29,517 nucleotides of DNA from Pelargonium tetragonum (GCA_036897445.1 JAYMTL010000181.1:1-29517), one strand, 5' to 3'. Counted from the first letter of the stretch, positions 1 to 11,589 are shown. A program made the numbers and translations. Notes: generated from the letters alone by a model not told the origin.

Positions 1-772
1 CAGAAAGTGAAACCAAGATGCAAGCCGATAAAATAGGGATTCCCTACCCAATGAAAAGACTTTGACTCAAAGGGGCTCTCTGAGGAAAGGTCTAGATAAG
101 ATTTGGTTTCTGAAACAAGGCATTATGAATAGGATACAGAGTAGTTTATAGGTAGAGTTATTCTAAGGTATTGGTAAGTTCTTAAGGGTAATAGAGGGCT
201 TTCTAAGTGTATATGTAAGTCAGTTTGCTAAATGGAAATAAAGTCTCTCTAGCTGCTTATTAGGTTTTTAGAAATTTCGAAGGCAATTGCTAGTGAAGTT
301 TTGAGCTACTCAATTTTAGATAGAATAAGGACTCGCTGGGAATATCTAAAGGTTATGTCCTGTGAGGATTCCCAATAATATAAATAATATAAAGCATCAG
401 GTAAACCTTTTTTTCCTTTTGTCCCTGACGACTATTTAAAATTCCGTGTTAAGCTACATACGAGGAATCTTTCTTGTTAGCACTCTTGTAAAGGGATCCT
501 AATAAACTAGTTTTAGTACTGGAAAACCCGAGACGGGGTATTACTTTAGTCATGATTAAGGTATAGAGTTAGACAATTCCCTAGAAGTTGTATACGAGTG
601 CATCTTGGGTTAGAGCTTTGCCTGTCCCTAATCTTACTTACCCTGCGAAATTTTTAGCACTTTTCTTAATATGAGGCTTTTCGACCTTAAACTCTTTATA
701 TGCATGTGTATTAGACAACTAGCAGAATCTCCTTTAGGTGGGTAATCATCCTATAAGTTTCTTTCCTCAACT
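1..772. other. Gene-free AT-rich stretch at left edge
   Basis: No gene, RNA or long reading frame is visible. The only structured element is an imperfect palindrome at 34-46, TAGGGA-T-TCCCTA, which belongs to the scattered GC-core palindrome set described separately. Confidence 0.6.
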
Positions 773-845
773 TAACTATGAGCAGACTTGAACTTACGGC
801 CATTCAGTTAAGATCCTAGTACTCTACCAGCTGAGCTATACACCC
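773..845 (-). pseudogene. trnK: Decayed mitochondrial tRNA-Lys (trnK) homologue
   Basis: Read on the - strand, the 73 bases align without gaps to the plant mitochondrial trnK(UUU) as I remember it, with about 19 differences, many of them transitions. The start GGGTGTATAGCTCAG and the D-arm (GCTC...GAGT) are kept, and so is the T-loop TTCAAGT. The 7-base loop ATCTTAA would place CTT (Lys, CUU) at the anticodon instead of TTT. The other stems are damaged: the anticodon stem CTAGG/CTGAA has two mismatches and a wobble, the T-stem GTAAG/CTGCT has two mismatches, and the acceptor has two mismatches and several wobbles. It is therefore most likely a relic, although correction by RNA editing cannot be excluded from sequence alone. 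No other gene lies within 20 kb. Confidence 0.7.
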
Positions 846-2339
846 TGAATAAAACATTTTCCAATTAACAAGGTAGACTAAGCTCCGTAAAAAGCTCTAG
901 AAGAACAAAACTGTAACACCAAAAGGGTCCTTTTTGAACCTAGAATAAACCTATAAATCAAATCTAAAATGAATAGAGGAAACGAAGTTTGAGTACTTGT
1001 TTCAAAGGTTCCAGAATAGATAAGGAAGCTTTTCATAGTTCAGGATTCCGGCGAGAAGCTCTAGTTCTTAGTTTCCGTAGGGATTTATACTAAGAGTTTT
1101 ATGCAAGTCTTTTTCTTTATAGGGCAAACAAGTCTAAAGGGCCCGGGGATTACCAAAAACTTTTAAAAGGCATTCTAGTTTTACTCTGATAAAGAGGGAA
1201 GCTTGCCCACTATCCCGTAACTCTGATTGATCCTTGGGAAAAGGGTTTACCTTACTTAAGTTGAAAGTGTAACATGAATAATCAACTTTTTAGGAACTCT
1301 CTTTACTTATTTCAAAGTACTCCTAAATTGACTCATAAAGCAAATTACCCTATGTAATCAATACAGAATATTATATCGTATAGTATTGAAACATTTGCAT
1401 TATTATTTATTAGAAGATTTCATATTTGTTTAGTTAATGCACTTGGATTAAGAAAGTAAGAACTAAAATCTTTCCGTTTTCTTAACAATAAGATTACCGC
1501 ATTTGCTATCCAATGTCTTGGCTCTAAGTGTTCCGACTCGAACCTTCGGTTTATCTAACTTTTTTTTACAATTTATAAATAGAAAACCCGATCCTTGATC
1601 TTGGAATAGAAGTTTCTTCTTTTTAGTAAACAAAGTCAAAGAGAGCAAAGACTCCTTATTTATTAATCAAAAGCATGGAATCGAATCCATTGTTACTCAC
1701 TTTGCCGGAAACTCACTTGTTAAACTAGCTCTAAAGAGGGTTTTATCTCAAAAAAAGTTTTATGACCTACCGCACACCTTCGTAGGTATTCCTCTAAAAC
1801 TCCGGTATCATTAAGAACAAGTTTTTAAATACGATTATAGTTTTTCTTGTGAAGACTGCTGATATCAACGCCCTTAACTAAGGGATTCCGTATCTCTCTG
1901 CTATCCTGGTTCATTAATCGGTTGGGATCTTGAATGTACCTAAAATTTTCTTGTTTTTGTTGGAACGCTGACACACCGTTCGCTTCCTTTATTCAAAACA
2001 AATCACGTGTGTAAAACCATCCTATCCTTCTGGTTCTTCTTTCTGACTATGAAGCTCCTCGAATCTTTTTTTTTCTTTTTCTAAATTATGATTATAAAGA
2101 ACAGTTCTAAGAGGTTAAAAGGGGTCCCTGAATCTATGACATTTTAGGTTTTTGGTTGACTCCCTCCAGGGGAACCTTAGTCTAAATATCTTTGTAAAGG
2201 TCTCCCATTCGAGATAAGGTTTTCTTCTCCCCTGCCGATCCCGTTTTTTATTAGTCAGAGGGGCTATAAAAGTTTATAGAAATTCCTCCTTTGTTTAGCT
2301 CCGGATCTAAAGCAAGATAAAGAGGCGTTCTTCTTTTAT
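846..2339. other. Gene-free AT-rich stretch
   Basis: Only short chance reading frames are present. There is a GC-core palindrome at 921-934 and a T-arm-like string on the - strand near 1670-1690 (a weak tRNA resemblance, see rejected items). Nothing else is recognisable. Confidence 0.55.
921..934. repeat. Palindrome AAAAGGGTCCTTTT, copy 1
   Basis: A 6-bp inverted repeat AAAAGG/CCTTTT surrounds a 2-base centre. The identical 14-mer recurs at 2799-2812. It is one of many scattered palindromes with a G/C core and A/T arms in this window. Function is unknown. Confidence 0.6.
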
Positions 2340-2387
2340 GTTATGTATTTGATGTACCTCGCGCGTTAAAGAGTAGGGTGGAATACA

Positions 2388-2400
2388 GAGTTAGGCTACA
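2388..2400 (+). repeat. GTTAGGCTA motif, copy 1
   Basis: GAGTTAGGCTACA is found here and again at 3618-3630. GTTAGGCTACA also occurs at 2618-2628 and AAGAGTTAGGCTA at 7317-7329. By simple base-frequency arithmetic a given 9-mer of this composition is expected about 0.1 times per strand in this window, so four copies on one strand, all in islands, is more than chance. Confidence 0.5.
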
Positions 2401-2413
2401 AGGATAGGTATGA

Positions 2414-2510
2414 AAGCAAGTAATAAGTAAAAGGAGGAATATTAACGAAAAAGGGTCCCGATAGACCCCTAAACTGCGGATATTTGATATTCTAGATAGT
2501 AACTTCAGCC
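2414..2510 (+). repeat. Diverged repeat family, member C
   Basis: This shares an ordered series of short blocks with the members at 11880-12086 and 18662-18829: AAGCAA at its start, AAAAGGGTC, ACCCCTA, AAAC-GC, TTCTAGATA-TAACTTC-GC. It carries a perfect 5-bp hairpin, GGGTC (2453-2457) and GACCC (2464-2468), with loop CCGATA. Spacing between blocks varies by a few bases. It is more diverged than the other two, so membership is less certain. Confidence 0.5.
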
Positions 2511-2617
2511 CTTTTTCAACTTTATTACTGAAATTGAAGTTTAAAGCTATAAAAGTCCTTTTTATCGCTCAATTTCGGTTTAAAAGTTAACTACGAAGAG
2601 TGAGTAGGAAAGCAAAG

Positions 2618-2628
2618 GTTAGGCTACA
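2618..2628 (+). repeat. GTTAGGCTA motif, copy 2
   Basis: GTTAGGCTACA matches the copies at 2388-2400 and 3618-3630 over 11 bases. Confidence 0.45.
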
Positions 2629-2798
2629 AACAAAGAGGTGTGCAGAAGGCTTATACTAAAGCTACGAGGAAAAGATAGCTATGAAGAACCAAAGGACTCC
2701 TAAGAAAGAAGTTTCAGGTATGTATAAGAGTCAGATAGATCTAGGGAGTCCGAGTAAGAGGGTAGGGCATCTAAAATCAAGAGAGTTTAAGTAAGGGC

Positions 2799-2812
2799 AA
2801 AAGGGTCCTTTT
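2799..2812. repeat. Palindrome AAAAGGGTCCTTTT, copy 2
   Basis: Identical over 14 bases to 921-934. The surrounding bases differ, so the shared unit looks limited to the palindrome itself. Confidence 0.6.
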
Positions 2813-3065
2813 AAGATTATGAATAAGGGATTGTCTGTCATAACGTAAGTAGGATACTCCTCTCTTACATGAACCTTCCTCCGTTACACTGCAGTCGGTA
2901 AGAGTAACACTATCCATTCCCCCTAAGGCACTAACCTCCTATGTAAATAACTAGAGGGACTAGTAGGAATATACCTTTAATAGAACAAGACGGTAGAATA
3001 CTAAGATATTAAACTAATATAGGAATACTATAACTACAGAATACTAAAATATAGTAATATACCAC

Positions 3066-3087
3066 AGCTATACCAAAGGGTATAGCT
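3066..3087. repeat. Perfect 9-bp hairpin
   Basis: AGCTATACC (3066-3074) pairs with GGTATAGCT (3079-3087) around the 4-base loop AAAG. No gene lies nearby whose transcript it could end or stabilise. Confidence 0.6.
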
Positions 3088-3615
3088 CCTAAGACTCCAA
3101 GGAAAACCTGTATAGCTATTAAGAAATCCTGCTATAAGGTATTCTAGCTCATAAGAGGATAGGTCTAGGTATCAAGAAACTTTTTGTGAATAGAGAGTGC
3201 AGGTTATTATAAGAAAGCGGGGATACAGAAAAAGAGTAAAGAAAACCGGTAAGACATAGGTGGTGTCATAGCGTAAGGTGGTCTATACTGATACTACTAG
3301 CATTTCCTTCCCTTCGCTCTGGGACAGTCAGGTACGCCAACTACCCTAAGGCCCCTCTCCTCTTTTAACGATAAGAACAAGGAACAAGAGGTAATGCAAT
3401 TAAGAATAGGACTAAAACTGTCTAATAATAACTAATATAGGAAGACTAAGGCAAGACTTCAAGGCTTTTTCCTAGCTAAAAAAGATCTGGGTATAGACTG
3501 TATAATAAAAGTATAGAATACCCATTAGAAGAATGCTATCTAGGCAGTTAATGCCCAAAGTTCAGAAGTAGAGGCTGTAATAAGACTAGCTACAAAGACT
3601 CCTAAGAGAAATATT

Positions 3616-3630
3616 AAGAGTTAGGCTACA
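3616..3630 (+). repeat. GTTAGGCTA motif, copy 3
   Basis: AAGAGTTAGGCTACA. It shares 13 bases (AAGAGTTAGGCTA) with the copy at 7317-7329 in the next island and 13 bases with the copy at 2388-2400. Confidence 0.5.
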
Positions 3631-5103
3631 GGTATTACAAAAGGAGTAAGAAGGGTTGAATTTAGGTAGAGAGTAAGTGCTGCAGTAAATCTAAGTTCTA
3701 TACACTTTTTCAGGAGTACTCATAAAAGTTTTATCTGATTTTCCTAGTTAGAACCACATAACGCTTGTATATTTATAAATATAAGCACCAAAGTTTAACA
3801 GGATCCTTCTAATAAGATAAGAGCTCTAAATCAATTTTCTTTTATCAGAGATCGTAATGACTCCTTAACCTAAGACATTTGCAGTATATCAAGTCACGGG
3901 CTAAGTTTTATACTACTTTTATTATGCTCCTGTTTTCATTGAAATCTTTAGCTCTTGTATTGCTTCAATCTTCTCTAAAGTTCTAATAATTACTATTCCT
4001 GATTAAAACCGAGGATCCTTAACCCGCGGGACTTCTTTAGTTATACTTGTAGAAGTATTTCAAAAAAGTGTAACTAAGCCGCAAAATTCTATTTATATCG
4101 CCGCATGTAAACTCATAAAAAGGCCTAAAAAAGGCAGTATCTAAAGCCAAAGCACTTTACATAGGATCCTTCTTTTCGAGAATTCGCTGGGATTTTCCTA
4201 TATAAAGATTTTATGAAATCTCTTATCAAAGGGAGCTTTTTCACTAAGTTAAAAAATTGAGAGTATCCGTAATATCAGGTTGCACAAGATTTAGGGACCC
4301 CCTTGTTATTACTGCGTATGCTTATCTTAGTGCTCAAAAAGAAAAATCAGTAATGGCTTGTATGTCAAAGTAAAAGTATCCTCATATGCATAAAAATTTT
4401 TATATAAATCTGGCTGACTCCGCACGACTAAAATCCTTTTTACTGAAAAGGAGTTCTCAAATTAATATCAAAAATCTTTAAAAACTACTAAATCTACAAC
4501 ATTCTAAAATTTCCCTTTGGGCGCTTTTGTATGGAAATCCTTCTAGTAATACTCAGGTTTACCCTCTTTTAAAACTCGTACTTTAGGAACAAAAAATCTT
4601 ATAAATTAATAGCTACAGCCTCTTCTCCTCATTTTGTAAGAGAAATTCTTTATAGCACTCTCTTTATGAGCTGTGACAGGACTCAATGCATACTAAGTTT
4701 GACTGAGATAAGGTACAGGAAGCCGAAATTTTAGAGCTATATATACTCATGGAATCCTACCCAAGGAAGCTCTTTTTTATTAAGTAAGTAACCGCTAGAA
4801 AATTCCCTGTTTAATTCACAAAACCTGGACTAGACCCCTGCATAGCTTGGAGGAGGGCGTACACAACGTACCCTTCTATAGTATGGTTTTATTTCTCTTA
4901 GCATTAAAGGCCCTCTGTAAAGTGGAATTGACTTAGTTTCTGTGTCAATAAACCCCGAGGGAACCCTGAAGAAAAAAACCTAAGATCCCTTTTATTTGTT
5001 ATCTGTAGAAGAGAAAGGGCAGAAATTTTACTGTATATAAAGGAACTCAGATATCCCCTAAATAAACCCGATTTTACTAAAAAAAGCAACTTATTATAAG
5101 GAT

Positions 5104-5115
5104 TAGGGAACCCTA
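5104..5115. repeat. Palindrome TAGGGAACCCTA, copy 1
   Basis: A 5-bp inverted repeat TAGGG/CCCTA with AA at the centre. The same 12-mer occurs again at 28218-28229, 23 kb away. Confidence 0.5.
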
Positions 5116-5946
5116 TGACACTGGGTTTTGGAGACTCTAGATCTGATATTGAATAACAAAGATATAGTATAAAAAGTCAAAAATTCCTAACTAAAGTTAC
5201 AAGTAAGGTCAATACCTTTACGGAGTAGGGGTATGCCGGTAGTAAGCTTGTATCGATCATATTAAAATGAGTCGCTAGTTCGGGAGTCTTTAATTTAGAA
5301 TAGATTTTGCTACTAAAACCGAGTTGTGTTGTTAACTTAATACTTCAAGCTGGCGTATTGAAAGCAGCTAATTTAGGGATTCCAGGATTTTTATTCCGTA
5401 TTAAACAGCTAGCTAAGTAAAAAGCTTCTATCAAAAGATTAAGTAAAATTTTAATTCTTTTATAAGAAAGATAAGGAGTATGATCTTTTTTCTGAAATTG
5501 GACTTTTTATTTCAAATTTCCTAAGAATTAATTCTAACACACTGAGTACGGAAGCTCTTAAGGCAAATGCAGACACTTTTTAGAAAGATTGAGATCCTCA
5601 GAGTGAAGACAAAAGTCACTCTAATATGAAGCTGTATGTAGCCTGCGTAGAACTCTAGATGAACTATTAGAAAACTTACTAAAAATTAGCAGAATCTTGT
5701 ATTTTATTTGCCTAAAGCAGAGCAAACTGCACTTATACTAAGGTTTTCGTTCTTAAGACTTCCTGGTATTTAGAAAAAGAGTCCTTTACAAATATAGTTA
5801 ACAATCTTTCCTCTTTTCTTTTTATAGCTACGTTATTAGAGTCAATTTTACTTGGAATTCATATCTAAGGGAGTCCTTTGCCTCATAAGTTTTTTTGGCT
5901 ATAAGTATAAGAAATGCCTCGTGTGGGCATTAAGGAGTCCAAGGTT

Positions 5947-5962
5947 CCCCTTTTTTAAGGGG
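5947..5962. repeat. Short hairpin with GC core
   Basis: CCCCTT (5947-5952), TTTT loop, AAGGGG (5957-5962): a perfect 6-bp stem. It is one of the GC-core palindromes and has no gene beside it. Confidence 0.5.
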
Positions 5963-7100
5963 TTTTGAAATACTTATGTTTTGAAATTTGTACAACGGCA
6001 CCCTTTACCCTTGAGACAAGGAAAACTGGATTTTGGGGCTATTGCCCTTTTTTTAGACAACTTTACAAGTGAAATGTAAACCCGGGTATTCTTTAATTTA
6101 AGGAAAAAAATCGTGTATATATCGGCAGAAGCATAAATATGAATGCACCCAAGTGTTTACAGAAGAGTTTAGTTTTATTGCTTTTGCTGGATTCCTTGTT
6201 GAATTATAAACAAAGAAAGTTCCTTACTCCCCCTTGGAGCTAGAGACTCCTTTGCGAACCTCTTTTAATGAAACATAGTATACCCGAGGCTATACTTCTT
6301 TTTTAATGTTTTAATGAGAGATCCCCTACTAAGGATATTTTGACTTCCCTAAGGAAAGGAATCCCCCAGCCACGAGGCCCTTTACTCGCGGGTAAATATT
6401 TCGAGCTTTAATTTATCGATTGCTATAGCTTTTGAGACCTACTCTACTAATAAATAGGAGGGTTTATAACTAGGCATAACTGCTCTAAAAGGGACCCGGA
6501 GTTACGGCAAATTTCTTGATTGAAAGCGGAAGATAAGCAAAAAAGTATCCAGGTCGAGAATTCAGAAAGTGGCTCCTCCACTAACTAGAGTTGATAAACA
6601 GCATTAAGCAGATTTTACCACAAAGGGGGCTAATTCGGAATATCAGAACCGGGTCAACCCTTATTTACTTACCAAAAAGATATTCTACTTTGATCACAAA
6701 GACCGACCTTAAAAATACTCGTTGTTGAAAAAAAAGGTCTCTCGTGTACACTAGAGTTTTCCTCTTAAACTACTAAAGAGAACCCTTCAAACTTTATCTA
6801 AGCGAGGACTTATAGCTCCTATTTTCTCAATAAACTTGTCTGTTAAAACCATGCCCGTGGAAAATCCCGGATAATTTGGGTATTATCCTGTACTAAACAA
6901 CTCAACCCGGCATTCTATTCAATAAAGAAAAAAAGTCCTTAACTAGTGAATCTGGTTCAAGTCTTCCTGTTATGAGACCCTTTGGCATGCAGTCTTTTTC
7001 TAAGGTTTAGCTGAAAAGTTTATATGGTTTCTCCGGAGTCGCAGGGAGGGAATTCCACAAAAGCCTTTCTTTCCTAGGAGAGTTTGAAAACGTAAAGAGA

Positions 7101-7370
7101 AAATAACTCTAAATTAAGATCTGGGAAACTCTTAATTTATAATGTATGAAAACGCTTTGAGATTTAAAGTCTAATATATATATAATGTATAGTAAGGCTG
7201 GATTTACTAACACTAAGTATAGGCTGCAACTAAGACTAGCAAGCCGCATTAGATACAGAAGCAAGCTATCCGTCAAGAGTATAGCTACTGGCAAAGGGCA
7301 GGATATACAGATTATCAAGAGTTAGGCTATCGAAAAGGGAAGAGTATACTAAGGGTTGCTGGAAATAAGA
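7101..7370. other. Small compositional island, no gene
   Basis: Resembles the island at 2340-3720 in style and carries the fourth GTTAGGCTA copy (7317-7329). An open frame of 69 codons lies on the - strand (7109-7318). It is rich in Leu, Ile and Ser and could form membrane-like segments, but nothing in it is recognisable and chance is the simpler explanation. Confidence 0.35.
7317..7329 (+). repeat. GTTAGGCTA motif, copy 4
   Basis: AAGAGTTAGGCTA is identical over 13 bases to 3616-3628. It links this island to the one at 2340-3720. Confidence 0.5.
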
Positions 7371-10300
7371 GCTAAAAAAGTCAAACCTGAATTTTGGTAA
7401 CTATCACTAAATTTGTTTAGAATAATTGGATTACCCTTTCTCGAAAACGACTTTTTTTATCATAGAAGAATTCCTCTGGTAACATAAGGAAGCTCCAGTA
7501 GAAAAACCTGTCTTTAAAGGGCATTCTTAAAAATTTTTAGGTGGATTTTGGACATATTACCGAGTCCTAGAAAAACCCAAGTGAGTTTAGATTTCATAAC
7601 GCTTTATTGTAAGTTTATAGTTTTTCAAGACATAAGTCCAAATTACAGGATTCTTTTCCCACCGTTAGGAAAACTAAGGACAATAATTCAGCCTCATCCT
7701 CGGGAGTAAAGAGAGCTATACATTTCATTCTTACCAAAAAAACCCTGCCCAGTTTATAAGCAAGCATAGGATGCACTTTCTTTTATATTTTCATATTTCT
7801 GTTAGAAATTGCCCCGAAGAATACTGGCGCGGTCCCTTACAAGGCATACCTTTATCCTTAGAAGAAAGCTTTAATAAAAAAGCTAGCGAGTAAAGGTTCC
7901 CGGATAGAAATTACCCTTCCACCTTTAAGTTTTTGTGACAATTAAGAACCGATATTATAATGAGTCATCAAGCTCCTTGGAGTTAATAGTACTCCTCGTA
8001 CGTAATAGAGTAATAGAAGAAAACGAATCTGACCTTTCCCCCACCCTTTAGTAGTAGTTGTACAAGAAAAAAAATTCCTATTAACTTACTTTTAGCAGGT
8101 AAGCCCTTATATTCTCGAATCTACTGGGTTTTCGCGGGCCAAGAATTCCGGATTTTTACGGGGATCCTCTAGTATACAATTTTCGCGGAGGGACTTATAT
8201 TGAAGAGTAAGCGAGAGGCTAGTAAGATCTCGGCCTACGGAGAAGTACGATGCTACACTAAGGATTAGCCAGTTCCTTTGCGCAGATTTATATGAGGAGA
8301 CGAGGGAACATACATAGAGGAAGACTTAGATTAAGCTAAGATATCCGTGATGAGTAGATTAGAACCTCTGATATTCCAGATTGGGTAGGCGCAAACTACC
8401 CGGCGCAGAAGTCTAAATTCTTTGTAAAAAAACTAGGCTACTTAATTTAATTACATTACCTTTGCTCTCTTAACGAGTCCTTTTTTTACACCTTGAGATT
8501 CTTATACAGCAAGAAAAGCTCATACTTAACTTCTACAATCCAAATAGGTTAATAATAAAACGCTTAACTAATAGCAAAACGGGGTATCCTTTCCCTTTCT
8601 GTACCAGGACAAGCAAAAAGCGGATCCTTTAATGAAATTGGCGTAAAAGAGTGCCCTTTTTTCGGGGTAATAAAGCTGCGAAAACAAGAGGCTTAGCTTT
8701 AGTTAATAGGGCTTTCTCATTCCTAGGTGTTTAATTTAAGCAGGAATTATTGAACTATCGTATAAAGATAAAGAGGAACTTTTAGGATTCATTCACTTAC
8801 TAACAAGGTTTCTTTTTTAAAGATATTAGTTAAAGCATAAATTCGCTGGTAAAGCGCGCAACTAAGTTAGTAGGGTCAGAGGTTTAAATCCTAAAATATT
8901 TAAAATCCAGTATGCTCTAGTTTTTATCTTTTGAGAAGGAGTTCCTTTTCTTAAAACCAAATTATAATACTTTAATAAGTTATCTTTATTACTTTTATAC
9001 CAAGGATATAGCCATTTCTTTACTTTTTATTCGGGAGCATCCCTTCCCTATATCTGAACCCGAAAAAAGCCCTCTTTATGTTTAGCACTAAGCGAAGAAA
9101 CTCACATATAAAATATAAGCAAAAAACTCCTGAAACTAGGACGGACCGTGTAAGTCTCTGGAACTATAAAGTACGCACTCCGCTAAAATATACTACGTGT
9201 TTTTTCAAGAGTACGTGTCCTTTTTCCCTTAGTTTTGCAGCTTCGGCCAGCAAACTTGAGGGATTCTGGATTAGCTAAGCTTAGAGTCATTTGATTTTTG
9301 TTACAAATTTTGTTCTCTTTTTAAGTCAAAAGCGCAGAGGAAATCCCTTTTCCTTTTCCACAAGTACAAGACTTTTTACAAGTACAGGGCTAGTAAGAAT
9401 TCAAATACAAAATTTCCAATCAAATATTCTACTCATAGTTATCCAACTCAGTTTTAGTACATTAAGAGTTATAAGGGAAGCACTTATTTACCAGATATTC
9501 TATTTAGGTAAGTTATTGTGAGACTGCAGGATTCAACCAAATCAAGTAGGAGGTTTCCAAGTTACTAAGTTTTCTTCAACTTTTTAGTTCCCAAATTCTA
9601 TTATATAGGAAGCGCCCTTTTTTAATATAAACTGAGGTATTAGAGAAACTGAGCATTCTTTTTCTACAAAACCTAAAAAAGAATGAGACTTTGACAGGGA
9701 AGTTTAATTCTTTTTATAGGACTTCCGGGCTTGGATTGGACTAGAATTTGTTTTACTATGAGTAAGAACTTCGTTAAAAAAGGGGAAGATCACCGTACTT
9801 TAAAATTGTCCTTTTGGGGCTCTCATAAAAAGAGTTTTGTATGCTACGGAACCCTTTTAGACACAGCAATCCTGTAAATGGATCTGGCTCAGAGTGACAT
9901 GATTAGAAACACAAGAGTGCTTTATATTCCCTTTTTTAAGCGATATAACTCTCTTCATTATAAACCCCTGTATGTAGCACACTCCTTATGTATATTCGCA
10001 TTCTTTAGAATCTTTTTTAACATCATTATTCCAAAACACCCAAAGTTAGACTTAGTTTCTCTATCTATATCAAGCGAGTACAAATCCCATAAGGAAGTGC
10101 TTAATCCGAACCCACTTATTTTCGGAGCAGCAGTTCTATCAACCCTAAACGTATAGTTACTCTTAATTAAAGGTCAGGGTGGATGGAGAGGGGGCTCCTT
10201 TAGGCAACATGCAGTTATACCCTTTATTAAGATAATATTTAATAGGTGTATTTCTGACTTCTTCAAGGGCACTTCTGCTAATATATGAGATTCACAATAA

Positions 10301-11589
10301 AAGGTATCCGGGTAAGGCGCATTCCATCCAAGTTATCTAAAGCTATTTGGGTACTAAGAGGGTAATCGTATATTTTTACAATATGAGTTTATTCTTTCAT
10401 ATTTCATATAACTATTATAGCTAAGTTCTACTTTTTACTCAGTAGCTGTCTAGTGAAACTCTTCATTTTTGAGTATACTAAACCTCGGGCACTTTTTTGT
10501 TATGGCGCAAGGCAGGATAAAGACATCTCTCTTTTCTCTAACAAGGTTAATTGCTCCAGTTTACAGAAGAGAATACCCTTTTGATATTCTATAGTATACT
10601 GTATTGCCCTATATTGAAAAAGTCTTACTTTATTTGCCAATATGGGGTTAGAGTTAGTCATGAGCATTAGATCCTAAAAATTTTTATTATATAATTAGAT
10701 AAAAGATAAAGGAACTGCAATTTGTACTGCTAAGCGGGAACGCAAGACTAAATTTGTGTACTTTTTTTACAAATTGTTAAGGAAACCGGAATACACATAT
10801 GAAGCATTTTTGTAGTTTTTAGGTCTTTAGGTGTTCTATTGCGTGCGGTTACAAGCTGGAGAAATTTCTCAATGAAAAGTAACTACTTTAGGGGAGGGGT
10901 CCTAGGAAACTAGGGCTAACCTGGTAAGAAATTAGGTGAGGACTTACTACTTTAATTTAAATTAGACTCATTCTTTTTTAATTTAAGCGTATCTAAAGTG
11001 TTCTAATTACAGGATTTCTATTAGCACGGAGTCTTTTTAAGATCTCACTTCTTACAAAATAGCTGTTAAGGTCCGAGATACCTTGACTTTTTAGGTATTT
11101 AGCAAGTAAGACCTTCCTTTTTTAAGGATTCTCAGGTCTGCTTCTACCAAAACCTAACTCATTTTAGACTCTGGTAAGGCAGATATAAAAATAGAAATTG
11201 CAGAAGATGAAATCCGTGCTACGATAAAACGTCGGCTTTTTATTCTTTGCTTATATACTAGCGAGTAACTTCTTTTCGCTTTATCTCCTCATTTACGCTA
11301 TCTGATACTACCTCCGGAAGCTTAGAGTATTAAATGGAGTTCTACAGTTTCAAGACTCTCCCTTTAATTGAGGGGTGGTTTATAAAACTTTATTATACGG
11401 GCATCCTTTTATTTAAAAGGAAACTCAGGTTTGCTTGAAATTAAGTAGAATTCTTCTTTCTGCAACCCCTTCTCTCTTGTTTTTACTGAGGGAAACCTAG
11501 GCCCTACTCTTCTTTATTTAATATTGTGCTAGGACCTGGTTGGTTATTAAGCCTTTAAGAAATGCCCCGCCCTTCCATTTTTAGTGAGT
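7371..11589. other. Gene-free AT-rich stretch
   Basis: Three modest open frames lie on the + strand (9078-9278, 9291-9521, 9878-10156; 66, 76 and 92 codons). None shows a recognisable domain, and their lengths fit chance expectation for DNA of this composition. A 6-bp hairpin GGGTAG/CTACCC with loop GCGCAAA lies at 8383-8401. Nothing else is identifiable. Confidence 0.5.

Larger units (their letters stand above)
2340..3720. other. Compositional island with short repeats, no gene
   Basis: This stretch is richer in A and G (strings such as aagagtaag, gaaagc, tagctat) and poorer in T-runs than the DNA on both sides. It contains one member of the three-copy repeat family (2414-2510), three copies of the GTTAGGCTA motif (2388-2400, 2618-2628, 3616-3630) and a hairpin at 3066-3087. 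No reading frame above 60 codons starts here and no known gene is recognised. It may be older mitochondrial intergenic DNA or a separate insertion. Confidence 0.4.
3721..7100. other. Gene-free AT-rich stretch with scattered palindromes
   Basis: No gene recognised. The one frame just over 60 codons (4904-5089, - strand) has no familiar motif. Small palindromes include TAGGG-AA-CCCTA at 5104-5115 and CCCCTT-TTTT-AAGGGG at 5947-5962. GGATCC and GGATTCC-type strings recur every few hundred bases. Confidence 0.55.

Noticed and set aside
1670-1735. tRNA-like string on the - strand (TAGTTTAA and ATTCGATTCC blocks)
   Set aside because: Blocks resemble D- and T-arm pieces of several tRNAs, but no anticodon stem or acceptor pairing could be built.
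8365-8440. Possible small-subunit rRNA trace (ATATT...GGGTAGGCGCAAACTACCC...TTGTAAA)
   Set aside because: The blocks recall the small-subunit rRNA GGGCGCAAGCC region, but the alignment needs several gaps and the highly conserved neighbours are absent. The simple 6-bp hairpin explains the visible symmetry.
9078-10156. Three neighbouring + strand open frames of 66, 76 and 92 codons
   Set aside because: In DNA of about 35 percent GC, stops fall at roughly 7 percent of codons, so several frames of this length are expected by chance in 29.5 kb. The translations show no domain or motif I recognise, and the third is in a different frame.
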